In this document: positions 47,201-57,056 of the stretch, piece after piece | Numbering within the stretch: the stretch's first letter is position 1 | Layout: every line of letters begins with the position of its first letter | Source: Siphonobacter sp. BAB-5405 | GTDB lineage: Bacteria > Bacteroidota > Bacteroidia > Cytophagales > Spirosomataceae | Direction of reading: 5' to 3' | Assembly: GCF_002872335.1 (NCBI RefSeq) | Contig: NZ_NJAG01000002.1 | Span: forward strand, 310,001-374,000 | Length of the DNA stretch: 64,000 nucleotides | The notes under the pieces: model-generated | Databases searched by the model: none | What the model saw: the letters and a program-made list of their open reading frames with translations, nothing else | Told to the model about the DNA's origin: nothing | Made by a program: the position numbers and the translations under genes

Positions 47201-47387
47201 TACCGGTGCTCTGGGCCTCAGCCGATTGCGTCTTTACCTCTCCGCTCAAAACCTGTTTACTATTACCAAGTACTCTGGTCTGGACCCGGAAATCGGCTCG
47301 AAGAACGGAACACTGACGAATGGTGTGGATTACGGTCAGTATCCCACGCCCCGATCATTTCAAGCAGGAATCCAGGCCACTTTTTAA
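44217..47387 (+). CDS. SusC/RagA TonB-linked outer membrane transporter (xylan locus)
   Basis: 1056 aa. Signal-like N-terminus, then the carboxypeptidase D-like repeat (ITGSIKDEQGQAVPGVSLSI), the plug with SEVVVVGYGTQRRGAITGAV and YGSRATNGVILITTKKG, and a beta-barrel with the C-terminal Phe (GIQATF). It imports xylo-oligosaccharides with its SusD partner, judged from the neighbouring GH10/GH43 genes. The stop codon overlaps the SusD start by one base (TAATG). It is diverged from the SusC at 24383-27583 throughout the barrel. Confidence 0.95.
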   Translation: MDKPVTFREHPIRWMMIPPVVCLLLHMHTTSAAPDYARYAPVHDRSRLKTNMDRVITGSIKDEQGQAVPGVSLSIKGTTQGTVTDEQGQFRLTIPNDNTTLVVTHVGYASQEFVVGTRSTVEIVLKNDQRVLSEVVVVGYGTQRRGAITGAVSSVTSKALNELPVAGIDQALQGRVAGLNVTNNGSPGSAPIVTIRGISSISFASDPLYVVDGFPTAISNIDPRDIQSAEVLKDASSAAIYGSRATNGVILITTKKGSLQDRLRVSFDAYFGVQSPTREFNLLNTQQYTQYERALNGAGSSLPPRLESANFNLPIYEGATQTFAQTNTNWQREYFRRNQPLQQYNVSLSGGNGASRFYTGAGYFDQQGIAQGLNFKRFNYRLNSEHILSKIFTFGENLYISQSKQRFDVSQGNRTPIVNLIRMQPYLPVYNPNNLGGFMGPQNSFDASDPVNPVERAFLVENINNTTRILGTAYVKVNIAPWLRFTSTYGLDYSNAYITNYTPIHNDGGTSIAATASIQNQRLLTNTQLFTQQLTFEKSFEGHNLGATVVYETQSQNVRNETASGTQSTNVVRTLNGANNVTANSIYETNYIRSMVGRVTYDYNERYILAASLRRDGLSVFAPGKKFENFPAFSAGWRIDRENFMKEVRGISELKLRGGYGITGINGVLLGNYPYLQPIQRNQATYPFNGTVINGNGSFYNGLSNPNLAWEKTKQANVGLDMGFLENRLSIVAEYFQRKTDNLILTVPTPTSFGFGGAGTLANVAAMENNGVELQVGYRKTRGDFTWNVTGLVSVIRNQVVRLNNENASITAGGDADFGGGGPLTNTVAGKAVQSFYGYVVEGIFQNEAEVTSHATQSGAAPGDLKFKDLDGNGVINDDDRTFIGSFLPKFSYSLNYAANYKNFDFTVFFQGVQGNKIFNAARIIREGMPRLFNADVAVLNAWTPTNTNTDMPRAVNGDPNQNVRPSTRWIEDGSYLRFKNVMIGYNAPESWTKRTGALGLSRLRLYLSAQNLFTITKYSGLDPEIGSKNGTLTNGVDYGQYPTPRSFQAGIQATF

Positions 47388-48952
47388 TGTATACTTGTAT
47401 GAAACTATCTAAGCGAAGCATTCGGACGGCGTGTGTACTGGCGATGCTGCCCATTCTCTACTCCTGTAATGACAATACGCTGAATACCATCAACGAAAAC
47501 GTGGTATCCACGACCGATTATTTCAAAAATAGTGATGAACTTCTGGCGGGCACCAATTCCATTTACGCCACGGTGCGTAACATTTCGCTGGTGGCCCGGG
47601 AATGGTTTTTCCTGCATGACCTGCGAAGCGATGAGGTGGCAGCCGGCGGAAGTCAGCTGGAAGTACCCCGTTTTCAGATTCTGAGCGGTAATACGGACCC
47701 CACCAACAGCGTCATGAACTCGGTCTGGAATGGCTTATACACAGTCATTCACCGGGCTAATACCGTGATCGAAAACGGCCCTAATGTGACGGATAATGTG
47801 GCCGTACGCGACCGGGCGGTGGCCGAAGCCAAATTCCTGCGGGCCTGGGCTTATTTTGAACTGGTAACTTTCTGGGGAGGCGTACCGCTGTACACGTCAC
47901 CCGTTAAGTCCCCTTCCGACTATCAGCCCCGGGCGGAGGTGAATGCGATTTATACCCTGATCATCGAAGATTTGCGTCAGGCGGCCGGTGCCTTACCCGG
48001 TAAAGCGGCTACGGATAAAGGACGAGCCACCAATGGTGCTGCCCATGCGTTGCTGGGCCGGGTGCTGATGCAGCGAAATGATTATGCCGGAGCCAAGGAA
48101 GCCTTGCTTAAAGTCACTACCTCCGGTGCGTATACGTTAACGGATCGCTACCTGGACAATTTTGAAGAGGAGACGGAATTTAATGCCGAGTCCATTTTCG
48201 AAGTTGCCTACGTCGATAAGGGGGATAATGATTTTAACTGGGGCGGCAACGATACCCCCAACTCCGCTCAATCGACCATTCGTAACCAGGAGTACAATCC
48301 GGTAGCGTGGCGAAACCTGATTCCCTCGGACAAGCTGCTGAATGAATTCGAAAACACGGCCACCGGAGCCGCCAAAACCGACCCCCGATTCAATTTCAGT
48401 TTCTACCAAACCGGTGATCGTTACAACAATGATGCGGATGTACTGACGGATGCGGATCAGAACGGTAATTCATCGGTAGTCAATGGTGTTCGCAAGAAAG
48501 TCAGCATCCGGAAGTTTATGATTTTGTACAAGGAAGGCAAATCCCGGGCTAGTTACCACCCCGGCGGTAATAATCAGCGGATTATCCGCTATGCCGAAGT
48601 ACTGATCAACCTGGCCGAATGCGAAGCCGAGCTGGGGAATCTTACGGCGGCCGTTGGCTACCTCAATCAGGTTAGAGCCCGCAAAAGTGTAGCGATGCCC
48701 GCGTATCCGACGAGCCAATATCCCACCAGCACTAAAGCTCAGGTGATCAAAGCCGTCATGCACGAGAAAATGGTTGAACTTTCCGTGGAATGTATGCGTA
48801 GCATCGATATTCTCCGCTGGCGACCCAAGGGTTATTTCACGCAGGAACCATTCTCCTATTTCCGGGCGGGTCGGGATGAATTACTGCCCATTCCGGTCGC
48901 GGAGTTAGATAATAACCCTTTAGTCAACGGTAAGCAAAATCCGGGTTATTAG
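47387..48952 (+). CDS. SusD/RagB family glycan-binding lipoprotein (xylan locus)
   Basis: 521 aa from the overlapping ATG; the Met at 47399 is an equally good start. Lipobox ILYSC follows a hydrophobic signal. SusD features: RAVAEAKFLRAWAYFELVTFWGGVPL, ALLGRVLMQRNDYAGAKEALL, YAEVLINLAECEAELGN, VRARKS and MHEKMVELSVECMRSIDILRW, ending PLVNGKQNPGY as usual. It forms the surface lid of the SusC transporter. A perfect 16-bp hairpin follows 60 bp after the stop. Confidence 0.95.
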   Translation: MYTCMKLSKRSIRTACVLAMLPILYSCNDNTLNTINENVVSTTDYFKNSDELLAGTNSIYATVRNISLVAREWFFLHDLRSDEVAAGGSQLEVPRFQILSGNTDPTNSVMNSVWNGLYTVIHRANTVIENGPNVTDNVAVRDRAVAEAKFLRAWAYFELVTFWGGVPLYTSPVKSPSDYQPRAEVNAIYTLIIEDLRQAAGALPGKAATDKGRATNGAAHALLGRVLMQRNDYAGAKEALLKVTTSGAYTLTDRYLDNFEEETEFNAESIFEVAYVDKGDNDFNWGGNDTPNSAQSTIRNQEYNPVAWRNLIPSDKLLNEFENTATGAAKTDPRFNFSFYQTGDRYNNDADVLTDADQNGNSSVVNGVRKKVSIRKFMILYKEGKSRASYHPGGNNQRIIRYAEVLINLAECEAELGNLTAAVGYLNQVRARKSVAMPAYPTSQYPTSTKAQVIKAVMHEKMVELSVECMRSIDILRWRPKGYFTQEPFSYFRAGRDELLPIPVAELDNNPLVNGKQNPGY

Positions 48953-49012
48953 GTAACTCTGCGTTCCTTCCGGTTTCATCCGGAAGCAAACACTTGTTTT
49001 CGGAAGATGAAA

Positions 49013-49050
49013 AAAGGGCATGAGTGGCGAATGTGCCACTCATGCCCTTT
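49013..49050 (+). terminator. Terminator between SusD and the hybrid regulator gene
   Basis: Perfect 16-bp stem (49013-49028 / 49035-49050), 6-nt loop, with As before and Ts at the right-arm end. It serves the plus-strand SusCD unit and could also stop the convergent regulator transcript. Confidence 0.8.
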
Positions 49051-49177
49051 CGCTTTAATCCAGGCAATCAGGTGTCGCTTTTAAACGATCGAATCTCAGG
49101 GTTTCGCTCCCCTATGCAAGCTGCATCCCAGCCGAATCCTGCGTTTGTTAAGGATTCAGCATACCCAGACTTTTTCG

Positions 49178-52100
49178 TTATACCGCATTCTCTGCTTTCG
49201 CTTTATTTTTCTGAATGTATTCCGAAGGAGTCATGTTAAACTGAGCTTTGAACACCTTGGTAAAGTAGTTCGGGTTGGCGAAACCGATTTCGTACGCGAC
49301 CTCGGCAATGTTCATATCGCTTTTGTGCAAGAGCAAAGCGGCCCGTTCCAGCTTGATGGATCGGATGTATTCAACCGGTGTCATGCCCGTAAACTCAAGC
49401 AATCGGTTGTACAGCGAAGCCCGGCTCATGGATAAGTGACTGCTTAGGGTTTCCACCGATAGCTGGGGATTGGCCAGATTGTCGTGTACGTAAGCCAGTA
49501 CTTTCTCCAGGAATCGCTCCCGTTCCGGAACAATTTCCGGATTGGGCGAAGTCATGACGACCTGCTTGGTGTACGTATCCTTGAAGACCCGGTTGAGGGC
49601 GATCAGGCTATTCATCTTTGCCTGTAATACCGCAAAGTCAAAGGGTTTGGTGATGTAATCCGTGGCCCCGGATTCCAGACCCGACAGCGGACCATTCTCT
49701 TCGACGGCCGCGGTTAACAAAATGATCGGAATGTGTTTGGTTCGCTTATCGGCTCGCAGCTTTCGCGTCAGTTCCAGCCCATTCATTTCGGGCATATTGA
49801 TGTCGCAGACAATCAGGTCGGGGTGATGAAACAGGATGCGTTGCCAGGCCTCTTTCCCATTCGTAGCTTCATACAGCCGATAACACGTCTTGAGATTTTC
49901 CTTGATGTAAAAACGGAAATCTTCGTCGTCCTCGACGATCAGTACCAAAGGTTGATCTGCGTTTTTGGCGGATACCTCCACCCCGGGGAAGTTGGTTAAC
50001 GCAGGCGTCACCGGCAACAGCGTTTCAGTTCTTTCGGGTACCTGCTGACTCACCTCCCGTTTTAGCCGTAACCGAAAAGTAAATTTACTGCCCAGTCCCA
50101 CGGCACTTTCCACGCTGATGTGTCCGTCGTGCATTTTGACAAACTCTTTCACAATCGACAAACCAATGCCGGTACCCTGATTCAGAATGGCCGGCCCCGT
50201 ATCATGCTGGAAAAAGCTTTCGAAAATCCGGTCCTGAGCTTCGAGCGGAATGCCAATGCCGGAGTCTTTGATGGACACGCAGATGCAGGCGACCTCAGCG
50301 GTGGATTCCTCGGGGCACGCTTCCAGGTTTACCCGAATTGAACCCTTCTCTGGGGTAAACTTGAACGCGTTGGACAACAGATTAAACAGAATTCGCTCGA
50401 CTTTATTTTCATCGAAATAGAGCGTCTCTTCCTCCATTTCACTCGAAAATGACAGAATGATGTTCTTCCGAATTGCCAAGTCATTGAACGAATACACGAC
50501 GTCTTTTAGAAAAGCTACGATCGGGCCTTGCTTTAGGTGAAGTTTCAGCTCCTGCTCTTCCAGTTTTCTGAAATCGAGCAGCTGATTCACCAGATTGCTC
50601 AACCGCCGGGCATTTCGATTGATGAGGTTTAGCTGGCTGGCAGCACTTTCGTCAAAATTCTGTTTGAGTAGTTTTTCGGCCGGACCAACAATCAGCGAAA
50701 TCGGCGTTCGGAATTCATGACTGAGATTCGTCAGAAACTTGATTTTCATCCGATCAAATTCCCGCGAATATTCGGCCTCTTTACGCTGTTGTTCCAGCAA
50801 TTGACTCGCCCGTAGTCGCTCCTGCTGGATGGCAAATTTTTGTTTCAGATTGTTGATGCTCCGGCGGCGGATTAAGTACAAAATTCCGAAGATGATTAGT
50901 ACGTAGAATAGGTACGCGTAGATCGTTTGCCAAAAGGGCGGTGCTACTTTGATACGAACGGATGTGCCTTGGTTATTCCAAAGACCATCGTTATTCGATG
51001 CAATCACCTGAAAGGTATACTCCCCGGGACTTAGATTTGTGTAATAAGCACTGTGTTCCTTACCCGCGTCAATCCACTGATTATCCACGCCTTCCAGTTT
51101 GTATTTGTACTGATTGTACTCGGGAACGGTGAAATTGAGGGCTTCGAAATTGATGGAGAAGTTCTGCTTGTAGGCCAGCCGAATTTCGCTGGCAGTCAGT
51201 AAGGACTGATTAATCGGCCCCTTCGGGGATGGAACCACGGCCTGATTATCAATCTTCAGTTCCGTCAGTACCACCTCGGGAATCTGGTTATTGATCTTGA
51301 TATCCGATCGCTTGAAGTGATTGAATCCTCCCTGTCCACCGAAATACAACTCCCCGGTTGAAAGCTGTAAACCCGAACCCAACACAAAAGCTCCACCCTG
51401 CAAGCCGTGGTGATGGGTGTAGTTTTTAAATCGTTTGTTAACCGGATTGAAGCAGCTCAGACCTTTGTTCGTACTGAGCCAGAGTTCGCCCGTGGGGGTT
51501 TCGATGATTTTCAGAACTACCCCGTTAATCAGCCCGTCACTTTCCGACAATACCTGGAATTGCCTGCTTTGGGGGCTCAGATACGCGAGCCCGTTTCCGT
51601 TGGTTCCTACCCAGATCGTTCCTTTGGCGTCTTCCTTGATGGACAGGATGTAATTGCTGGGTAAACCGCTGTTTCTTTTGTTGTAGAACGTAAAGGTTCT
51701 GGTTTTGGGGTCGTACACCGAAATGCCGCCACCGAAGGTACCCGCCCAGATTCGGCCCGACTTGTCTTCTTCAAAGGCCCGGATGTAGTTGTTGGAAGGT
51801 TTGGTTTTATCATCCGTATGATCACTCGGATTCACCAGTTTTTCAATGGTGCTGGTCTGCACGTTGAGAATATTGATTCCCCCACCGTTCGTTCCAATCC
51901 AGAGATTCCCCTGCCGATCTTCTTTCAGGCAGAAGATGTCATTACAGTTCAGATCTTTTTCGCCAGGCCCTTTTTTAAACCGGGCATAGTGCTGCGAACC
52001 GGGTTGGTAACAAAACAATCCGTTCAGGTACGTACCAACCCATAATTGCTGGTTACGGCCCATTTCCAGAGCCAGAATACTCAAATCGTGTCTGATGTTC

Positions 52101-53326
52101 TTCCGATCGTCGGGTAGCTGAATCTGTCTGAATACCTCTTTCTGCGGTAGGTATTCGTGTAAACCTCCACCATCGGTTCCCACAAACACGCGGTCCCGGT
52201 ACTCCGCAAACGAAGTCACCGTGGATGACCGCAGGCCAAATGGATCAAACGCGTTGCTTTGTTTGAGTTTGAAATGGCTCTGGCTTTTATCGTATTTATT
52301 CAGCCCGCCCTGATACGTTCCTACCCAGTAAATGCCCTTGTCATCCACCAGCACGGAACGGATGGATCGGCTACTCAAACTGTGCGGATCGCGACTGTCA
52401 GGACCGTAGCTAACAATGTTCTCCGTATTCAGATCCAGCACGTCCAGGCCTTCGTCGGTTCCTACCCACAGCTTGCCGTTGTCATCCGCGACCAGGGCGT
52501 AAATGGTGTTACTGCTGATTGAGTTTTGGCCCGAGGCGTAGGTGAAATTTTTAAAATGGTTCCCGTCCGATTCCAGCTTACTTAAGCCGCCAATGGTACC
52601 TACCCAGATCTGATTACGGCTATCCTGAACGATCGCGGAAATGTAATTGTGCGTTAAACTTCGGGGGTCCTGGTCTTCGTGCCGATAGTGCCGAAGGAGA
52701 GTATAGCTTTTATCGTACAGCCACAAACCTTTATCCGTCCCGATCCACGTCTGGTGCTTCCGATCCTGGAAAGTATAGAGCGAAGTTTGCCCTTCGAAGT
52801 TTTTTAGCAGCTTCTGGTAGGGCTTTTGAAGATTCAGTTTTTTGGTAACGGGATCAATGATGTACAAGGCTCCGTAGCTGGTCACCCAGAGATTTCCCTT
52901 ATCATCAGCCGTAATATGCGTAATGGCGGGCTGTATCTTTTTTTTATCTCCTACGGCTTCAAACGGAATTATGGAGTCGGAAAGTCGGTCATAATAGCTG
53001 AGCGAACCGCCGTTAGTCCCAATCCACAAATCCCCGTTTGCACTTTCAAACAGTGCCGTAATATGATTAACCTTTAAGCCCTTGTTTTTTTCGGCATCAT
53101 GTCGGTAGATTTTGAAATTCGTACCGTCAAAACGGTTGAGTCCATCTTCAGTAGCCAGCCAGAGAAAGCCAAAATGATCCTTGCATAAACTGTAGATGGT
53201 GCTGGAAGAAAGTCCATCTTTATTGGAGTAGCTCTTAAAACCCAGCGGCAATTTCTGGGCGAATAACCCCGCATCATTCAGGATCGTTAGGAGGATCAGG
53301 AGGAAAAAACGTATGACTATCTTCAT
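49178..53326 (-). CDS. Hybrid two-component system sensor kinase/AraC regulator (HTCS)
   Basis: 1382 aa, a complete one-protein phosphorelay. After a signal sequence, residues about 25-690 are periplasmic two-component propeller repeats (LWIGTNGGSLSYYD, IWVGTIGGLSKL, LWVGTDEGLDVLD). Then come a Y_Y_Y domain (about 720-795), one transmembrane helix (about 801-820), a kinase with phospho-acceptor His870 in SHEFRTPISL, an ATPase domain (NLLSNAFKFTPEKG, DSGIGIPLEA, GTGIGLSIVKEF), a receiver with Asp1175 in VCDINMPEMNG, and a C-terminal AraC DNA-binding domain (VEYIRSIKLERAALL, AEVAYEIGFANPNYFTKVFK). HTCS proteins bind oligosaccharides and activate the adjacent locus; here a xylo-oligosaccharide is the likely signal. 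Confidence 0.95.
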   Translation of the reverse strand: MKIVIRFFLLILLTILNDAGLFAQKLPLGFKSYSNKDGLSSSTIYSLCKDHFGFLWLATEDGLNRFDGTNFKIYRHDAEKNKGLKVNHITALFESANGDLWIGTNGGSLSYYDRLSDSIIPFEAVGDKKKIQPAITHITADDKGNLWVTSYGALYIIDPVTKKLNLQKPYQKLLKNFEGQTSLYTFQDRKHQTWIGTDKGLWLYDKSYTLLRHYRHEDQDPRSLTHNYISAIVQDSRNQIWVGTIGGLSKLESDGNHFKNFTYASGQNSISSNTIYALVADDNGKLWVGTDEGLDVLDLNTENIVSYGPDSRDPHSLSSRSIRSVLVDDKGIYWVGTYQGGLNKYDKSQSHFKLKQSNAFDPFGLRSSTVTSFAEYRDRVFVGTDGGGLHEYLPQKEVFRQIQLPDDRKNIRHDLSILALEMGRNQQLWVGTYLNGLFCYQPGSQHYARFKKGPGEKDLNCNDIFCLKEDRQGNLWIGTNGGGINILNVQTSTIEKLVNPSDHTDDKTKPSNNYIRAFEEDKSGRIWAGTFGGGISVYDPKTRTFTFYNKRNSGLPSNYILSIKEDAKGTIWVGTNGNGLAYLSPQSRQFQVLSESDGLINGVVLKIIETPTGELWLSTNKGLSCFNPVNKRFKNYTHHHGLQGGAFVLGSGLQLSTGELYFGGQGGFNHFKRSDIKINNQIPEVVLTELKIDNQAVVPSPKGPINQSLLTASEIRLAYKQNFSINFEALNFTVPEYNQYKYKLEGVDNQWIDAGKEHSAYYTNLSPGEYTFQVIASNNDGLWNNQGTSVRIKVAPPFWQTIYAYLFYVLIIFGILYLIRRRSINNLKQKFAIQQERLRASQLLEQQRKEAEYSREFDRMKIKFLTNLSHEFRTPISLIVGPAEKLLKQNFDESAASQLNLINRNARRLSNLVNQLLDFRKLEEQELKLHLKQGPIVAFLKDVVYSFNDLAIRKNIILSFSSEMEEETLYFDENKVERILFNLLSNAFKFTPEKGSIRVNLEACPEESTAEVACICVSIKDSGIGIPLEAQDRIFESFFQHDTGPAILNQGTGIGLSIVKEFVKMHDGHISVESAVGLGSKFTFRLRLKREVSQQVPERTETLLPVTPALTNFPGVEVSAKNADQPLVLIVEDDEDFRFYIKENLKTCYRLYEATNGKEAWQRILFHHPDLIVCDINMPEMNGLELTRKLRADKRTKHIPIILLTAAVEENGPLSGLESGATDYITKPFDFAVLQAKMNSLIALNRVFKDTYTKQVVMTSPNPEIVPERERFLEKVLAYVHDNLANPQLSVETLSSHLSMSRASLYNRLLEFTGMTPVEYIRSIKLERAALLLHKSDMNIAEVAYEIGFANPNYFTKVFKAQFNMTPSEYIQKNKAKAENAV

Positions 53327-53559
53327 GCCTACTTGCAGCTATCGAAGCACTGATCCAGCCGTGAAGCCTATAGTAATACACCGTTGTAAGAACGGACTTC
53401 AGCCACTGGAAAAAGCTGGATTCACGGAGCAACCCTGGCGAGGTGCTATCAAATAAGTCCAAAAGTTAATCTTTTTAATCCAGTATACGTATATCCGTCT
53501 CTCATTCCTTCAAATCTTTACTTGTTATCTCGTGCGGAAATAGTTGGTTTTCATGAATC

Positions 53560-53604
53560 CATCTGTTGGGGAAAATCGCACGAGACCACTTTCCCCAACA
53601 GATG
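53560..53604 (-). terminator. 3' hairpin of the GH95 gene with potential loop pairing
   Basis: Perfect 15-bp stem (53560-53574 / 53590-53604), 15-nt loop, 13 bp after the GH95 stop. Nine loop bases (53577-53585) are perfectly complementary to 53528-53536, just downstream on the transcript, so a pseudoknot is possible. No T-run. Confidence 0.55.
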
Positions 53605-53617
53605 AAACGCCCTTATC

Positions 53618-56083
53618 CTACTGACGGATCAGCGTGATCTGTTCCCCTTTTCGGGTGGGAATGTCGTACAGTTGGGTTGGCTTGAGGGTAAGACTAGTAC
53701 GTGGAGCCTGATCCGAAATGACCGCCGCCGGAATATCTTCCGTGTAGTAATAGGGATTGACATTCAAGCCCGTAGCCTGATGTAACGTGAGTCCACCCGT
53801 TCCCTGCAAGGCATTGGGCGTGCGAACCCGCAGGTTCCCCCCCAGCGTCGAGCGAATGACTACTTTCTTGATCTGGCCCTTTTCCCACTCCATCGCCAGG
53901 ACTTCAAACCCGCCCCGGGCCCGTAGGCCTGCAATGCTACCCTGGGGCCACGCATCGGGCAAGGCCGGTAGTAAATGAATGGCCCCGTCGGCACTTTGGA
54001 GTAGCATTTCGGTAATGCCGGACGTACAGCCAAAGTTTCCGTCGATCTGGAACGGCGGGTGGGCATCGAATAAATTGGTATAGGTTCCCCCACCCCCTTT
54101 GTTGACTCCAAGCGGCGTTAACTGATTCTGGATCAGTGTATACGCATGATTTCCATCCTGAAATTTAGCCCACCAGTTCACTTTCCAGCCCATACTCCAA
54201 CCCGTGGATACATCACCGCGATGTAGAAGCGAAGTCCGGGCGGCAGTGAACAGCTCGGGCGTGCGATAGGCTGAAATCTGGCTGGATGGGAACAGGCCGT
54301 ACAGATGCGAGACGTGGCGGTGCTTATCCTCCGGATCGTCCACATCGTCGAGCCATTCCTGCAATTGTCCGTGTTTGCCCACGTGCATCGGCGGCAGCTT
54401 TTGCCGTTTTTCCTTGAGCATCGTTACAAAATCCGCATCCTGTTTCAAGAGTTCCGCTGCCCGTATGGCCGTGCTGAATACGTCGAAGACAATCTGATTA
54501 TCCATCGTAGTACCTGCGTCTACCGACGAACCGCCGTGAGCCTGGGGAGCGTTTTCGGGCGAAGTACTCGGCGTTACGACCAGCCAGTGGTACTTGGGGT
54601 GTTCGACCAAGAAATCGGCGTAGAATTGGGCCGCTCCCTTCAGAATAGGATACGCAGAAGCCAGAAATTTCTGATCGCCGTTGTACAGATAATGCTCCCA
54701 GAGGTGCTGGCTCAGCCAGGCTCCACCCGCCGTCCACATTCCCCAGAAGGCTCCGTCGATGGGACCGTTGATTCGCCAGAGATCCGTATTATGGTGAGCC
54801 ATCCAGCCCCCGGCCCCGTACATGACCTTCGCCGTTTCCTGGCCTGTTTCAGCCAGTTCCCGAATCATGCGGAACAAGGGTTCGTGCATTTCGCTCAGGT
54901 TAGTCTTCTCGGCCGGCCAGTAATTCATCTGGGTATTGATGTTAATGGTGTACTTACTGTCCCAGGGCGGTCGCATCCGGTGATTCCAGACCCCTTGCAG
55001 GTTGGCAGGCTGGCCACCGGGCTGAGAAGACGAAATCAGTAAATAGCGTCCGTACTGGTAGTAGAGCGTCACGAGCTGCGGATCGTTCGCGAAGCGAAAG
55101 TTCTTCAGCCGTTCATCCGTCGGATGACTAGCCGCATCCGTAGTACCCAAATCAAATTTCACTCGATTAAAAAACTTCTGATAGGCTTCGATATGGGGCT
55201 TCCGAATCGCCGGATAGGATTTGGCGTAGGCCTTGTTCAGGTACGCCGCGGCCCGGGCATCCGCGTCACCACCCAGGTCTTTGTAACTGTTGAAATTCGT
55301 AGCAATGGAAATATACAGGACGGCTTCGTTGGCTCCACTGACAACCAGCGACGTATCGGTACCCGAAAGGCTTCCACCGGTGGTTTTCAGACGGGCGATG
55401 CTTTTAAATTTCACCATTCCTTTCACGCCTTCGTGATCGGAGGTGATTCCGGAAAGGGTAAGCTCCCGATTGGAGGTCCGGTTGCGTTCGGCTTTCGGGT
55501 GCGGGGAAGAAAAAGAAGCGGTAAAGGATAACTTGCCCGGCTTGCTGGCGGTCAGCCGCATGACGATCACCTGATCGGGAAAGGAAGCCAATGCTTCCCG
55601 GGTATAGGTCACATCCCCAACCGTGTAGGTGGTTCGGGCGATGGCCTGTTCGATATCCAGTTCCCGGGAATAGTTGGTAAAGGCCGTATGACCCTCGAAG
55701 GTAAGGTTCAGATTACCCACGGGCTGAAACATCTGTCCATGGGATTTCTTCGTCAAAATCGATTGATTGGCTCGCTGCTCCGCCTCCTTGTGTTTGCCAT
55801 CAAAAATCAGTTGCCGTATCTCGGGCAGAGCCGCTAACGCATTGGGATTATCATTGCGGTTGGGGCTACCGCTCCAGACGGTATGTTCATTAAGCTGGAT
55901 CGTTTCGGTACCCACGTTTCCGTACACCATGGCTCCCAGCCTGCCGTTACCCAGGGGCAAGGCGTTTTCCCAGACGGTTCCGGAGGGTTCTTTGTACCAA
56001 AGTTTCAGGGCTGGCTTTTGCTGCGAAAAGCCCAGGGCAGGTAGCATTAATAAAAGTAGGCAGAGGTAATGTCGGATCATCAT
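53618..56083 (-). CDS. GH95 family glycoside hydrolase (alpha-L-fucosidase/galactosidase type)
   Basis: 821 aa with a signal peptide ([11 protein letters not shown]). The N-terminal domain starts [20 protein letters not shown] and [10 protein letters not shown], the GH95 signature. The (alpha/alpha)6 barrel has [30 protein letters not shown] and [13 protein letters not shown]; the C-terminal part has [16 protein letters not shown]. Family members are inverting alpha-1,2-L-fucosidases or alpha-L-galactosidases. Complex plant xylans and xyloglucans carry such terminal sugars, so a side-chain role in this locus is plausible. It is a single gene upstream of the HTCS gene on the same strand, 290 bp apart. 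Confidence 0.92.
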   Translation of the reverse strand: MMIRHYLCLLLLMLPALGFSQQKPALKLWYKEPSGTVWENALPLGNGRLGAMVYGNVGTETIQLNEHTVWSGSPNRNDNPNALAALPEIRQLIFDGKHKEAEQRANQSILTKKSHGQMFQPVGNLNLTFEGHTAFTNYSRELDIEQAIARTTYTVGDVTYTREALASFPDQVIVMRLTASKPGKLSFTASFSSPHPKAERNRTSNRELTLSGITSDHEGVKGMVKFKSIARLKTTGGSLSGTDTSLVVSGANEAVLYISIATNFNSYKDLGGDADARAAAYLNKAYAKSYPAIRKPHIEAYQKFFNRVKFDLGTTDAASHPTDERLKNFRFANDPQLVTLYYQYGRYLLISSSQPGGQPANLQGVWNHRMRPPWDSKYTININTQMNYWPAEKTNLSEMHEPLFRMIRELAETGQETAKVMYGAGGWMAHHNTDLWRINGPIDGAFWGMWTAGGAWLSQHLWEHYLYNGDQKFLASAYPILKGAAQFYADFLVEHPKYHWLVVTPSTSPENAPQAHGGSSVDAGTTMDNQIVFDVFSTAIRAAELLKQDADFVTMLKEKRQKLPPMHVGKHGQLQEWLDDVDDPEDKHRHVSHLYGLFPSSQISAYRTPELFTAARTSLLHRGDVSTGWSMGWKVNWWAKFQDGNHAYTLIQNQLTPLGVNKGGGGTYTNLFDAHPPFQIDGNFGCTSGITEMLLQSADGAIHLLPALPDAWPQGSIAGLRARGGFEVLAMEWEKGQIKKVVIRSTLGGNLRVRTPNALQGTGGLTLHQATGLNVNPYYYTEDIPAAVISDQAPRTSLTLKPTQLYDIPTRKGEQITLIRQ

Positions 56084-56347
56084 TAGCAGTATAGAATAGG
56101 TTACTATAGGTATTACGTATAAATGTATAGGGTCATACTCCTATTTGGAAGTTGGTCCGTACACAATTTTTTTCGTCGAATCAAAATGACTTCATACTCG
56201 CTTGCGTACGGATTCATGACTGGCTTCTTTACCGCCGAATCCCTAGTAAGGAGATGGCGTATAGACGCTCCGCTTGTTAACCGCATTTCGCCTAACTTGT
56301 ACCAGGATATCCCTATTGGGTACCATTAGCCGGGAAAAGAGCCGCTC

Positions 56348-56355
56348 TACCTTTG
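56348..56355 (+). promoter_or_regulatory. -7 box (TACCTTTG) for the fatty acid hydroxylase-like gene
   Basis: TACCTTTG, 28 bp before the ATG at 56384. A good match to TAnnTTTG; no TTG at the usual spacing. The rest of the 300-bp gap back to the GH95 start (56084-56347) shows no gene I can support. Confidence 0.5.
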
Positions 56356-56383
56356 CTGATCGATTCGCTCCACTCGTCTTTCT

Positions 56384-57010
56384 ATGGAAATAAACGCAGA
56401 AAACCCCCGGCCTAAGCACTCCGGTACCAAATCCCTTTTTACGAATCCAGTCTTGGAAGCCCTGTCGCGTACGCATATTGCGGTTCCTATTTCGATCTAC
56501 CTACTTAGTTCGGCTGGTTTGGGCTGGTACGCCTTTACGCATACGGCATTACAGCGGATCATGATACTCGGTTTGTTCGGACTGGGAATACTCGTCTTTA
56601 CGCTGGTGGAATACGTCACTCACCGGGGCATTTTTCACATGGATCCTACCAACGCCATCAAATCCCGGTTGCAGTATACCTTCCACGGTATTCACCATGA
56701 GTACCCGAAGGATCAAACGCGATTAGCCATGCCGCCCGCTCTGGCCGTTTTGATTGGCTCCTCTTTATTTGGCGTTACCTTTTTGCTTTTAGGGGAAGCG
56801 GCTTACGCATTCTTTCCCGGTTTTCTGGTGGGCTACGCGGGCTATCTGTTTGTACACTTCATCGTACACGCCTATCAGCCGCCCCGCAACTTATTCAAAT
56901 GGCTTTGGATCAATCACGCGATTCACCATTATAAAGATGATACGCTGAACTACGGCGTTTCGTCTCCGCTGTGGGATTACATTTTCAGAACCTATTCTTC
57001 AAAAGGATAA
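56384..57010 (+). CDS. Sterol desaturase/fatty acid hydroxylase-like membrane protein
   Basis: 208 aa with four hydrophobic segments. Histidine clusters of the non-haem di-iron hydroxylase superfamily are present: EYVTHRGIFH, HGIHHEYPKD, HFIVHAYQPP and NHAIHHYKDD. The size and spacing resemble FA2H-type fatty acid 2-hydroxylases, which in Bacteroidota may hydroxylate membrane lipids such as sphingolipid acyl chains. That substrate is inference. It has its own -7 box and a terminator directly after the stop, so it is monocistronic. Confidence 0.85.
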   Translation: MEINAENPRPKHSGTKSLFTNPVLEALSRTHIAVPISIYLLSSAGLGWYAFTHTALQRIMILGLFGLGILVFTLVEYVTHRGIFHMDPTNAIKSRLQYTFHGIHHEYPKDQTRLAMPPALAVLIGSSLFGVTFLLLGEAAYAFFPGFLVGYAGYLFVHFIVHAYQPPRNLFKWLWINHAIHHYKDDTLNYGVSSPLWDYIFRTYSSKG

Positions 57011-57016
57011 AAGCAC

Positions 57017-57043
57017 AAGGCCCGGAACGTTGCTCCGGGCCTT
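57017..57043 (+). terminator. Intrinsic terminator, shared by convergent genes
   Basis: 10-bp GC-rich stem (57017-57026 / 57034-57043) with a 7-nt loop, ending in TTTT, between the convergent hydroxylase-like and nitrilase genes. Confidence 0.8.
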
Positions 57044-57056
57044 TTACGCTTTGTAT

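Noticed and set aside
54305-55042. 245-codon plus-strand frame inside GH95
   Set aside because: Fully antisense to a complete, well-conserved GH95 gene with no domain pattern of its own.
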